64,000 nucleotides of DNA from Cristatella mucedo (taxonomy: Eukaryota > Bryozoa > Phylactolaemata > Cristatellidae). The notes beneath the pieces are model-generated. The model was given only the letters and a program-made list of their open reading frames with translations, was not told where the DNA came from and made no database searches. The stretch covers positions 1,455,501-1,519,500 of the forward strand of contig WPIO01000001.1 of the NCBI GenBank assembly GCA_009760855.2. Reading direction: 5' to 3'. The position numbers were made by a program, and so were the translations under genes. Below are positions 12,301 to 22,795 of the stretch, in pieces. The stretch's first letter is position 1. Each line of letters begins with the position of its first letter.

Positions 12301-14090
12301 CAGCCCGAACGAATTAGAACAAAGTTGCTTTGTCTTTTGTGAGGGTTAAACTACAGAGTACAATTAGTAAGCACAGAGGAAAGCCCATGTAATTTCACTA
12401 AACGGGCAGACAGGAGAGCTTCATCGTTATAGCCTGACGGATTTTTTATTCTATTTCGGAGACAGACGTTTGTGCTGCCTCAAAAGTTCGTTTCCTCATC
12501 CCGAGGAAGCAATTGAAGTGCTTGGCAGGCATCCCTCAGTCGATCGTTATCTTAACCTCACGCTCGCGGACTCTCATGTTTCCGGATGAAGGTTCACATT
12601 TTGCTATCCATGCAAGGAGAGAGTTGGTGTAAAAGTATTGATACATACTATTACAATTAAACCACCCTATAAACAAAACTTCCATGCAGCAAAACGTTCA
12701 ACGAGGGAATATTAACTGAGAACTTAGACTGTAGGTAGAATTTCCTACGCTTTAGCTCTGTTATCATCACATCGCTGGATTGGCATCGCTTAGATGATTT
12801 CAAATTGGTTTCTGATAAAGTACATTGATCTAACAAATGGTATGTTAAAAATGTTCGAAACTCGCGCTACAACAGGCAGCCTCTAGTTTTACGCTCGCTC
12901 TACACGGATAAATTAAGTGTTCTACCTGTAACCGCAAGAGGACGTACAGGTGCCTTCATTCAGCAAGCTAGTCATTGGTCATGCACATTGGCGAACTAAA
13001 ACGTCTACGGCAGATATTCACCACCGGGCGGTCATATGCAAGCAGAGCGACGGATATGATTCCTAGTTGCAACCACGTTAACTGCAATGCCATTAACTCG
13101 GTATCATATTGCTATTTCAACGTGCACATGCCATCAGGAAGTGTACGCAAAGATTAGTTGATTTAACTGCCTCCTTTATACGGCGGCAGAAGAGCCGTTC
13201 TAGGATCGCCCACTGCACTATTCAAGCCTACGGTCGCTCTCCTGAAGTGCCAGCTCCTCAACTGTAACGGCATGCAATTCGGTGCAGCTGCTCACGAAAA
13301 ATGAAAAGCAGAGACTTTAAGCTCTTGCGTAAACGTGGTAATCGTAATAGACTTAGTGTGCATTACAAGTAATTTTGTTGATTGTGCTATCGTCGTACAC
13401 ATTACGACAAAGATATAGAATTAGCAAAACCGTGATGAGGCGCAAATTTTCATCTTTAATTGGTAACAAACAGTAAAATACTTATGAGCTCTATATCTTC
13501 GGCGGCTAGGTTCTGCGTTTCAGACCGATTACTTTGAAGAAAAAAAGTAGTTTGAGCACGTGATTCTTCAACGGGCAAGGTTGTATATGTGCCTTAAATA
13601 TGGACTGATATCTGTGAAAAATTGAATTTGAAGTATATAATAGTTATCCCCAACTTACGAAATAGATGGGCACAAGAGAACCTGTCGTAGGTCGAATTTT
13701 GTTAAGACGAGATAGGTATAAGATACGTTCAACTATGATATATTTTGACACTGTTATGTTTCATGTCCTTTCTTTTCCTTGCTAGGGGCTTTGTCAAATC
13801 TTCTGAACGCGCTCAAGTTAAGAAGTTTTTATTAGATACATTTTCAATTTGTGTGTGTTACTGTGGCCGAGTTAGTTAGTATGTCCGAATTTTCGTAAGT
13901 CAAACCATCGTAAGTCGGAGGTTGACTGTATACAGCAAAAGCACCCGGATTAGAATAAACGACAGTAAAAACTCTAATGATAACACGTGGGAAAATATTT
14001 CTTATTTTTCCAAAACGAAGGAAATGCCATTGGATGTCCGTAGTTTGGAATAAAGGCAGACTCAGGTTTTGACATTGGCAGCTTGGATGT
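12301..14090. other. unassigned stretch
   Basis: No gene recognised apart from a SINE-1 relic near 13165. Open frames here are short and have no identifiable domain. Confidence 0.4.
13165..13232 (-). mobile_element. SINE-1 relic, 3' part
   Basis: Read on the minus strand, it has cagtgggcgatcct followed by acggctcttctgccgccgta, matching the body of the two complete SINE-1 copies (20701-20857 and 63368-63530) with an internal deletion. The tRNA-like head further right (to about 13290) is barely recognisable. Confidence 0.6.
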
Positions 14091-14091
14091 T

Positions 14092-14356
14092 AATAATAAT
14101 AATAATAATACTGCACTTGATCAAGCGCCCACAGAGAACTTAATCTCTTTCTAGCCGCTTACATTTGCTGCAAAGGAAAATGCAATTGAATGGTAAGTAA
14201 AATCATGCTTGAATAACAAACAAAAAGAATAATATAGTTAGGGGTGACATGCACAGGGTCAGCATGCAAATGTTGTTAGTGGCAGCATGCACAGTGTCAG
14301 CACGCATAAGCACATGAAGGACGAATCGCTGGGACCGACTAAATGCTGTCCTAATG
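14092..14356 (-). mobile_element. LINE-A 3' fragment A6
   Basis: Minus-strand LINE-A 3' UTR. The (TAA)n tail is at 14092-14110, then the hairpin (caagcgcccacagagaac...) and the diagnostic words ggggtgacatgcacagggtc and gcatgcacagtgtcagcacg. It ends near the last codons of ORF2, about 275 bp downstream of the phosphatase stop codon. Confidence 0.9.
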
Positions 14357-14630
14357 TTAAATGCAATATAACCAAAACAATTGCGAAGTAGCTACGGCTG
14401 ATGCATGCATATGCTGTCTGCATTTATGTTGTCAGGTCTTGGCGAAAACACATCTCCAGATGCCGATTTTTCTTGTCAATGACAGTCACTGACTTCCCTA
14501 TCCATCTGATTTATTTTGCAAACGAGTAGCGCGTCGTGGTAGCATGATTCTCTATCGTAACGTGATCTACGTGCTTTTTGCTTCCTGCAATACAGGGTAG
14601 GAGGCTCTGAAAGCGGCTGATTGTCTTCTG
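14357..14630 (-). other. 3' flank of the phosphatase gene, probable 3' UTR
   Basis: No other feature is seen between the phosphatase stop and the LINE fragment. It contains one AATAAA on the minus strand (14510-14515). Confidence 0.4.
14510..14515 (-). promoter_or_regulatory. candidate poly(A) signal AATAAA
   Basis: The plus strand reads tttatt, which is AATAAA on the minus strand, about 116 bases past the phosphatase stop codon. The position fits a short 3' UTR, but a single hexamer is weak evidence in AT-rich DNA. Confidence 0.4.
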
Positions 14631-15932
14631 CTACTTCCTTGCCTGTGCATTAACCTGCCTGGAGTCATGGCAGGCTTCATGCCAGCTTCGATAGCCAAGC
14701 TCACCCAGGTTGCCGCGTTCAACAAACGTCAAGAAGTTCTCCAAAGAGCAGAGGTCTGCATCTGGCATGCGACAAAACCGAAGCTTCCGTGAGATATCAG
14801 AACCATTGAATAGCACGCGAATATAGTGCCTGTTAGCCTTTCCGTCTCGGTATTGCTCAAAAACCAACCGCGATGCGTAGGGAGGCCAGCCGGCAAGCGG
14901 TACACCTAATGCTACCATTAAAGGTGTGATGGTCACGTCGTGGCCGGAGTAGATTAGCATTGGTGGCGGAACGGCTGCTAGCCTGTCGTTACTAACGAAT
15001 GATTTAAAGCGGTTTGCAACTTCAGTGAGCATGGGATGAATTTCAATCCTACACTTTCGCTCAAATTCGCTGTTGAGTGCCAACTTGTGGCTGTAATACT
15101 GAAGATGTTGCCAAAGCAAGCTGAGGTGCTCTTCGAGGAAGCAGCTGCCGTTGTGGCACGGCAATTTGAGCTTTCGACAGGCGAACTGGGACAAAAAGTC
15201 GAAGGCAACTTCCCAAGGATATGGAACTGGCAGGCTTGAGGCGAGTAGTCGCGAGGCGTGTGCAGCAAACTCAGAGTAAGCTTTGTCCTCTCTCTCCCAA
15301 GCGAGCTTAACAGCTGCTCGTGCCGAGCGAGCAAGTTCGTCGGGATGCGGGCAAGAACATTGGCCCATGACGCTAGCCGTGCAGAACCGGGTGCTTGCGA
15401 CTCGCTCAATGTCTAACTGGAACCAGCGAAGTTGTGGATTAAGTCCGTAAAGGAACGCCAGCGAGCTCTGGTAGGTTCGTGCATACACAGTACTCTTGGC
15501 TCTGACGTGGGATAGGTTGAGCTTATCTCGGTAGGCGTTGCGAAGTTCGACACCGTTCTGCAGGTGCTGCCTCACTCCTGCCGGCGAAAGGATCTCCGGA
15601 GTGCAGAGGCTGCTGTTGGGATACGGAGGAAAGTTCCAGCTGCCTTTACGGCCGCCGTTCGCAGTCGCCGAGGCAACCATCTCGTTCATGACTTCGACGA
15701 ACGCGTTTATTAGCTTATCTGCCTTGCCCGCCGAGGAAAGTTGGCACGAGACCCTTGGCGATTCGATCTGGCCAAGCCGAGAGCCGTCCATGTGAAACCT
15801 GTCTCCATGCCGCAGTACGACTGTAACGCTTACGAGCTCAGCTCCAGCATGCACCGTACCTGGAAATGCAGGCAAGTGACACAATCTGAGAACGTCTGTG
15901 TGAGAACGAGCGTGCCTAATCCCTCTTAGCAT
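14631..15932 (-). CDS. PXYLP1: 2-phosphoxylose phosphatase-like histidine acid phosphatase
   Basis: In animals this enzyme removes the 2-phosphate from xylose in the glycosaminoglycan linker, in the Golgi. The frame is 433 codons without interruption. It has the histidine phosphatase signature RHGDR at residues 41-45 (nucleophile His42) and the second-half proton-donor motif YSGHDVT at 328-334 (His331, Asp332). Family-like stretches are LCHLP (17-21), GVRQHLQNG, TYQSSLAFLYG, PCHNGSC, RVLFNG and a C-terminal EACH. Vertebrate PXYLP1 is about 480 residues with an N-terminal membrane anchor; here no hydrophobic anchor precedes residue 30. Residues 1-12 may therefore be intron read-through, with acceptor-like AGs at 15897-15896 (cacacag) and 15887-15886 (ttctcag) joining an upstream exon I cannot find. 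Its base composition is more GC-rich than the flanks. An alternative is a lysosomal or prostatic-type acid phosphatase, but the linker-phosphatase motifs fit better. Confidence 0.82.
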   Translation of the reverse strand: MLRGIRHARSHTDVLRLCHLPAFPGTVHAGAELVSVTVVLRHGDRFHMDGSRLGQIESPRVSCQLSSAGKADKLINAFVEVMNEMVASATANGGRKGSWNFPPYPNSSLCTPEILSPAGVRQHLQNGVELRNAYRDKLNLSHVRAKSTVYARTYQSSLAFLYGLNPQLRWFQLDIERVASTRFCTASVMGQCSCPHPDELARSARAAVKLAWEREDKAYSEFAAHASRLLASSLPVPYPWEVAFDFLSQFACRKLKLPCHNGSCFLEEHLSLLWQHLQYYSHKLALNSEFERKCRIEIHPMLTEVANRFKSFVSNDRLAAVPPPMLIYSGHDVTITPLMVALGVPLAGWPPYASRLVFEQYRDGKANRHYIRVLFNGSDISRKLRFCRMPDADLCSLENFLTFVERGNLGELGYRSWHEACHDSRQVNAQARK

Positions 15933-18900
15933 AAGGTTCAGGTGTGACGAGGCCCACGATACAGAGCTTCGTAAATATTTGATGGGATCGATGAGATATT
16001 TGCTCCTATTTCAATTCAAACTCGCGTAGCTGAGTATTAATACCTTCATTCGTAGTCTTTCTTGGATCCGGAAAATTGCAGTAATCTGTTGCAGGAGAAT
16101 ACTGAAGAGCGAAGTGAGAGTCGGTCACCGAACTAGTACCTGCCACGGGTCAGTATCACCCAACTGTCAGTCGGTCGTTCCTACTCAAATAGCTTGAAGC
16201 GAAAAGGGTGCATGCACTGACACCTACACAATGTTATTTAGCCGAGTGCTTAGAGGATTGACTTACCGCAATTCGTCTTTTAAAAGACAGACTAGACAAC
16301 CTAAACTGAAAAAAGCCACATTAGATGGAAACTTAAATTTCGGAGCCACATCACGCTTGACCTCAGGGTGTTGCTATAATCTTGCATGCTACCTCATGCG
16401 TGTTGGTTGAACATCGCCATTAAAATTATCTAGTCTGCTGAAGAACTTTCAACTCGGCAATCAATACTTAATTGGCAATTACCCCGAAGAAATAATTTCA
16501 GTTCGATCTGAAATTATCCCGAAATCTCTAGCTATTCCGTCTAGTTCTATACCGATTGAGCTATTGCTATTAATTGGCGTTCGAAATTCAGGGCAGAGTT
16601 TTAAAGCTTCAGCTGTAAATTTCCATCTCGGTACTCGAGCCGAACCACTGCTTACTAAGAGAATGAAGATGTAAGTTTACTTTTGAAAATGGATTGCCAA
16701 GACGCAATCAGTATGTCTGACTCCGTCAGAAACCAGTGAGCCTATCTGCTCTACTAAATATGTGATTCTAGGCTCGTAGGAAAACCCTCAGGAGCAATCT
16801 GCAACCCCGGCATTAAAGTCCCGTAAATTGCTGATAATGCTTTTGTGGGCCTGGGCAGCAAAGAAAATTCAAGCGGTAATTTAAAACAATGAGCTAGCGG
16901 AGACCGTGTGCCACGGGACTCAATGCCAAAAAGATCTTCAACTACGTCCAGAAACGATTCAGCTGCCCTATAATTATTGGATCGTAATTAGATAAAAATG
17001 TTAAAGTCTATAGTTCTCCTGAAACTTAAAATAAACTTCAAAAAGGTTTACTTTATTTCTTCATGTATTTTAATTGTGAAAGAGAGAAGGTAGTTGCAGT
17101 CTGTACAACTTAATTTACTCGTAGATACATCCTGAATTCGATAGCAGCATTAAGGCTGTTCGGTAAAGAATGCCACCGATTAAGAACGTGCTTCTCATTT
17201 AAAATTGAAAACCCTGAGCATGCATGTCTAAACTGATGTGAGAAGATGCTCTGTCGCTCTGTGTTAATTTATTTCAGAAAAAATTGCTACAGCCACAACT
17301 GCTGCTTGTAGCTCTGACGTACCCGGTGAAGAAGTCAAGTGGCATTAACATAAAACAACCTAGAAGGTCACTTTAAAGAGGCAAGTAAAAGATGCCAGTG
17401 GTCCTTACAGGATGCAACCGTGTGAGGGGCATGATTTCACAAGCGCTGCTGCCGCCGCGACTTCAGACAAAGCAGCAGCTACTACTCAGCCTTAGCACTA
17501 GCGTAAACTGACCCCTCTGCTCATTTCACTCCTGCACAGAGTGCCTTTCAGCTTAGTCCGCAGCTTAGGGAATGAATGAATTTACATGCAAACGCAGTAA
17601 AAGCGTGCCAGCTAGCTCTGTACACTACTTTGCATAGGAGATCTATAAATATGCAAACCTCAAAAGCCAAAGACAGGCAGGCTGCATGCATACAACTTGG
17701 AGTAGTTTTTGAGCCACGGGTCTGGTGTGTACAATGGGAGGAAAGAAGACAGCGTACTAAATTGGGTACACCGAGTTCTTAAACCAAATCAATGCTAAGT
17801 GATTCGTTCTCGCGTAATCAGCAACATCGGCAACTGGTACCTGCTCCAGGGTAGTGTAGAAGAATGATCGTTAGCACAACGACAGATGCCGCCAACACAA
17901 TAAACCTCGTGGGCGTGAAGTAGCGCATGTTCAGTGAGGAACAGCTGTAGCACCTGTAAGCAGAAGCTCCCAAAACAAGCTTTTGAGTCGTGCAGCTTAT
18001 GGTCGCAACTCATTTCCGTGCAATTCAGTGATATCACTAAGCTACCACTGAGGCTGAGCCATTACTCATAAACCACCGAAAGCACTAGAAACCGTTAAAG
18101 GTTTGGTTTCAACATAAGATTTTGGATAGGTTGTCCGATCAAGCCATTAGGCCCCACAACCACTCTGACGGTCCTTCACATTAAATTCTAGTCTGCCATG
18201 CTCCTCATAAAATCGTATCATAGCTATTACTCCAACCACAATTAATCCACCATCTAGATTTTTGCATAGTTGAATAGAACCACGGATTCTGTGTGGCCCT
18301 CTCGAAGCCACAGTTGTTCGGGCCGAGAGAAAGAACGTTAAAAGCTTAGCTAGCGAATTTCAGGCCTCAGGTCTTACAGGCTCGCAAATATGAGTCAGGG
18401 CGTAAAAAGTGGCAACCAGCATCACAGTTGTGTTGCTATATTCACACCGTGTTGCTACAGACGATCTGCTTGGTGGGCGATATGCTAGAAAAAGGCTCTA
18501 GAATTTATAACTGAATGCACCTTACAGCTTTAGCTTTTAAATACACATTTTAAAAATACTATTTATAAATATTATTAGCAAGGAATGACCACGTAGTTCA
18601 GAAACGGAAAGAAATTCCACTGAATCCATTGGGCACTACAAGTGGAACTGGGCTGATCTCTTAGCATCTATGCAGTGAGCCACTTGAGGCAACTATTTTC
18701 TAATTCACTACATGTAATCTAGAATTTATTGCCCCAAAAAATGGCAGTAAAAACTCGTGTCATTGAGCGCTTTTGCTACACATTAGCAAATTGTCTGTCG
18801 AACATGTTGTCCAATCAACCTTTTCAGCATACACTTTCCCCAAAATATTTGATGCCGGCTGGGTGTTGTGAGAGAGCTACTGCCCAAGTAATCAAGCTGT

Positions 18901-20124
18901 TATTCAAAATTCAGTACCCTTTCATATTGATGGGTCACCAAATGGACGTAGAGGTGCTCGCCACATGGGCTACAATCTCGATGGAGCAAGCGGTTATTTA
19001 TACCTGGGAGGCACCGAGCATCCGTCCAAGGTCACATATTGCATTCATGCGTTCCTGCACAGTGTTTCAAGCAGGCTAGTCTTAACTGGAACGGGGGATT
19101 CAGAAATTGGTGAAATGCAGTTTTTTCGATTGCGTATTGCAAAGCCAATCATTCCATTCGACTGGTTCAACTGGTTCGACCGGATATATGACATTGTAGG
19201 AATCTCCGTTAAACGTTTGGAAAGGCAATCATCACCCCTTCCCAGGTTAGACCACAACCAACTCAGCAGCAGTCCTCTGCTAGCTGTCAGGAGGTAGAAC
19301 GTCTACCTACCCACACACTACCTGCATAACTGAATAGTACACTCAGGCTGATGCACTGCAGTGGCTGTGAATATTCTGCCAAGTCCAGCCACTACTTACC
19401 TGAAGAAGGACCCTACAGGGACATCTGACGATGCATATCCCCTGTAGTTATGCATCGGCTGTAGTTCACAACGCTAGCAAGGCCGGTACGAGGCTTTCAG
19501 CAGATAGTAGGTTTCAACAAGCCCGTCAGAGCAGCTTAGCAGACCAGCCAGGCGGATGGCTGCTTCGCAGGTCAGCCAGGCGGACGGCAGCTAGAATCCA
19601 CTGTGCCCTTGAAGCAGAATAGTACCGCCCCACTGTGCTCGGCAGTCAGCTGGAAGCTGCCAACCTGTCAAAGCTGGTGTATTTATGGTTGCTTCCGAGA
19701 ACACCGATCAATCAACCGACTCCTTCGCTCGCAGTGAAGGGGCCTGGTGGGGTTTGGTTTTAGGCCAGCAAAGTGCCCGCAGAGAGCCACTGTCGCCCGG
19801 GTCCTCTATTGCCCACCCATCCCTGGTTGGGCTAGGTCTCGATCTGAAACCGGATGAGGGGGTGGCAGCTACATCTCGTAGCCTTCTCTTAGTGGGGTTA
19901 GTGGTGTGGGTATCACTGGGGAACTGTGGCTTGGTAAACCGATGGGCCCAATAATTAGTTCACCACCCCAAGTGCGTTTTCGTCGAGAGTCTCCCAGCCA
20001 CTACTAGGGTTTCTGATTGCTGACATGCGAACGACATAGCTACCCAGCTACCAAGCACATACAGGGGATTGAACCAAACTTTTTGCTTGCAATCTCACAA
20101 CGCCGACGGGCTTCTAGTTTATAA
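15933..20124. other. unassigned stretch upstream of the phosphatase
   Basis: No gene recognised. It should hold the promoter and perhaps a 5' exon (signal anchor) of the phosphatase, but I could not pick one out. A small duplication at about 19538-19592 repeats the words cagccaggcgga and cagccaggcggac. Open frames at 18729-19079, 18965-19297 and 19685-19954 have no recognisable domain. Confidence 0.35.
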
Positions 20125-21940
20125 TAAAAAAAAATTCACTTGATAAAGCCCCTCAAAAAACTCAATCTCTTTCTAGGTGCTTTACATTTCCAGCAAAGGG
20201 AAACGCGATTGCATGGTGAGTAATATCATGCTTGATAAAACCCATGAATAACATGGTTAGGGGTGACATACACAGGGTCAGCATGCAAATGTGGTTAGTG
20301 GCAGCATGAACAGTGTCAGCACACATAAGCACATGAAAGACGAATCACAGGGACCAATTAAAAATAGCTGTCTTAAATAAGTGTGTCTTTAAGTTCTTTT
20401 TAAATGTGGTCAAGTCAGGGGGGATCTTCTGACCCAAGTCGGGAGGGAGTCCTAGGCTTTAGGAGAATGCCTGGCCGGGGGGAGGTAGATCTGAGAGATG
20501 GGCTCGAGCCAAAGAATGAAGTGACCGAAAGTGAGCGACAAAACCTCGAAGTCGATCCGTTGCTTGACTGTTAGCCAGTGCAGGTCGGCGAGAAGTAGTG
20601 TGATGTGGCAACTGCGATACTCACGGCAGACAAACCTAGCTGCCGAGTTTTGCACCAACTGTAATCGCCTGATTGCACATGCCAGTAGGCCAGCAAGCAG
20701 TTAAACAGCCTCTTTTTGTATAGCGACAGAAGAGCCTTTACGGCTATCACCACCACTTGCAGTGGCTATAAAGGATCGCCCACTGCAGGAATCGAACCCA
20801 CGACCTCGGGACCAAGGTCGTGAAAGCAACCACCTTACCTAGTGTGCCATCACGGCTTGCATAAGCCAAAACGGGATTTCATGAATGCATGGATAAACTT
20901 AGACGTGGTATCCTTATCTAAACAAGCCCGAATTTTATCAATGTTATGATGCTGAAAGTAGGCAGACTTGGCTGTGGAGCTGATGTGGTCGTCTAACGAG
21001 AGGTCACTTTGGAACATGACATCTAGATTTTGAGCTGATTCAACTGGAGATATGCTGGCTGAGCCGATTTGAGCGTTATCATTTCAAATTTGTGAATCAC
21101 ACTGGGTTTGCCCATAGCTAGTAAGTTAGTTTTATCATTGTTTAGTTTTAGAAAATGTGCTGCCATCCATGTATGGATGTCATCAATACATGCAGCAAGT
21201 AAGTTGAGAGAATTCGAGGTGCTCGAAGGCTGGGAGGGATCAAAGCAAAGGTACAACTGAGTGTCATCCGCATAAAAGTGAAAGCCTAGATTTTGCTTGG
21301 CAATCACATCAGCAAAAGGGAGAGTATAAACCGTGAAAAGAACCGGACCTAGCACGGAGCCCTGAGGTACCCCATATTTCAGAGGTACCTCGGATGATCT
21401 TTGTCCATTCACGTCAATACTCTGGAGTCTGCCACTGAGATAAGACCTGAACCATTGCAGAGCAGTGCCAGTGATGCCCAGGCGGGATGAGAGGAGATCT
21501 AAAAGAACTTGGTGATCGATAGTATCAAAAGCTACCGAAAGATCAAGTAAAACAAGTAGAGACACTCTACCTATGTCTGCATTCTTAAGTAGGTCGTTGT
21601 ACACCCTAAGCAATGCCGAGTCTGTGGAGTGATTAGCTCTAAAGCCAGACTGGGACTTACTAGCAAGGCTTGAAGTTTCCAGATACGAGTTCAGCTGGTC
21701 TGCCACGACCCGTTCCAGCGTCTTTGATAGGAATGGTAGAAGGGAGACTGGGTGGTAGTTGCTCAAGTTCTTTTGGTTTAGTGTCGCTTTCTGGAGAAGT
21801 GGCCTGACTACAGCTTTTTTGAAAGGTGCTGGGACATGACCTGAGGCTAATGACATAATTATGATGTTAGTTATGCATGGCAGCAGCAGATCAATGCAAC
21901 GTAAGAGCAGGACAGTGGGAATAGGGTCCAGTGGAGTTTG
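20125..21940 (-). mobile_element. LINE-A copy A7 with intact RT core, carries a SINE-1
   Basis: This minus-strand LINE-A has its 3' hairpin and tail at 20125-20190, then the 3' UTR and the C-terminal domain of ORF2, which is interrupted by SINE-1 at 20701-20857. The longest surviving RT frame in the window follows (21023-21856, 277 codons). That frame holds NYHPVSLLPFLSKTLERVVA, FRANHSTDSALLRVYNDLL, AFDTIDHQVLLDLLSSRLG, PQGSVLGPVLF and the catalytic FYADD. The copy ends upstream of the RT at about 21940, with no endonuclease. Frameshifts in the C-terminal part make it non-autonomous. Confidence 0.93.
20701..20857 (-). mobile_element. SINE-1, complete, inserted in LINE-A
   Basis: Read on the minus strand, it begins gccgtgatggcacactaggt, a tRNA-like head. 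The A box tggcacactagg is at 20849-20838 and the B box ggttcgattcc at 20798-20788. A body follows (gtgggcgatcctttatagcc, then gtggtgatagccg), and it ends gctatacaaaaagaggctg. It interrupts the LINE-A ORF2 C-terminal domain, whose sequence resumes on both sides. The promoter boxes suggest RNA polymerase III transcription of the source element. Confidence 0.85.
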
Positions 21941-22079
21941 GTATCATCACTCGACTCTCCTCGCGAGAACTCAAGACGGCAAGCAGGCCGACCAGGTCTG
22001 ACAAGTGGAGCCCAAGCTCTGACCAAAAATGCAATACCGTACTTAGGAAACCCACGGATGCGTTACATCTACAAGGGCC

Positions 22080-22795
22080 TAGCTGATCTCTGCATTTGTA
22101 ACATCTAGCCTCGACTTCTGCAGCTCAGTACTTGCTGGTCCAGCGGCCTCTGCAATCAGGCGCTTACAGTTGGTGAAAAACACTGCAGGAACTCCTGTCA
22201 GCAGTGAGCGTCGCAGTTGCCACAGCCCACCACTTCTTAGCAACCTGCACTGGCTTCCGATCCAGCAGCCCATTTACTTCAAGGTTATGTCATTCACTTT
22301 TAGGTCCCTCCTTTCTCTGGCTCCAGCTTAACAACCAGAACTGCTTAACACCAGGTCAGGCATCACAGCACCTGCTTTTCTGAATCCAATCGTATAGCTA
22401 CACTTCAGATGGACCCCAGATAGTTTGGAAACCATGGTTTGAAATTCCTCGGCACCCAAAGTCTGGAACTCACTTGTGACTCGCTACACGACATTCTCTG
22501 AATTGACGAAATTTAAAAAGAAGTTACAAATGCACCAATTTATCACTGCATTTAGGAAATCCTAGCGATTCGTCCTCTGTGTGTTTTTATGTCCTAATAC
22601 GGTGCAAGCTGCCACTAACCATCTTTGCATGCTGACCCAGTGCATGTCATCATTAACCCAGTTTGGCTTGTTGACACTTTGCCACTAAACATATGAGATA
22701 ATGCATCTTTTACAGCATATGTAAATGGTATAAATATATATATATATATATATTGAGTTCTCTGATGGCGCTATACAAATAAATACATTACTATC
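22080..22795 (+). mobile_element. diverged LINE-A copy A8, 3' part
   Basis: A plus-strand older relative. ORF2 C-terminal words (cttctgcagctcagtacttg, caatcaggcgcttacagtt) lie at 22110-22170, then the 3' UTR, an inserted AT tract, and a terminal half-hairpin attgagttctctgatggcgc ending gctatacaaa (22770-22779). The ending GCTATACAAA differs from the GCTTTATCAA of the main LINE-A group, so it represents a subfamily. Confidence 0.8.
22733..22754. repeat. (AT)n microsatellite
   Basis: A short AT dinucleotide tract inside the 3' UTR of LINE copy A8. It replaces part of the left arm of the terminal hairpin. Confidence 0.9.

Noticed and set aside
14092..14110. (TAA)n tract as an independent microsatellite
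   Set aside because: It is the 3' tail of a LINE-A fragment, like the similar tracts at 1590, 30370, 36820 and 62100.
20757..20857. Apparent tRNA gene (A and B boxes) on the minus strand
   Set aside because: It is the head of SINE-1: the same sequence with the same non-tRNA body recurs at 63368, it sits inside a LINE, and there is no closed cloverleaf acceptor stem.
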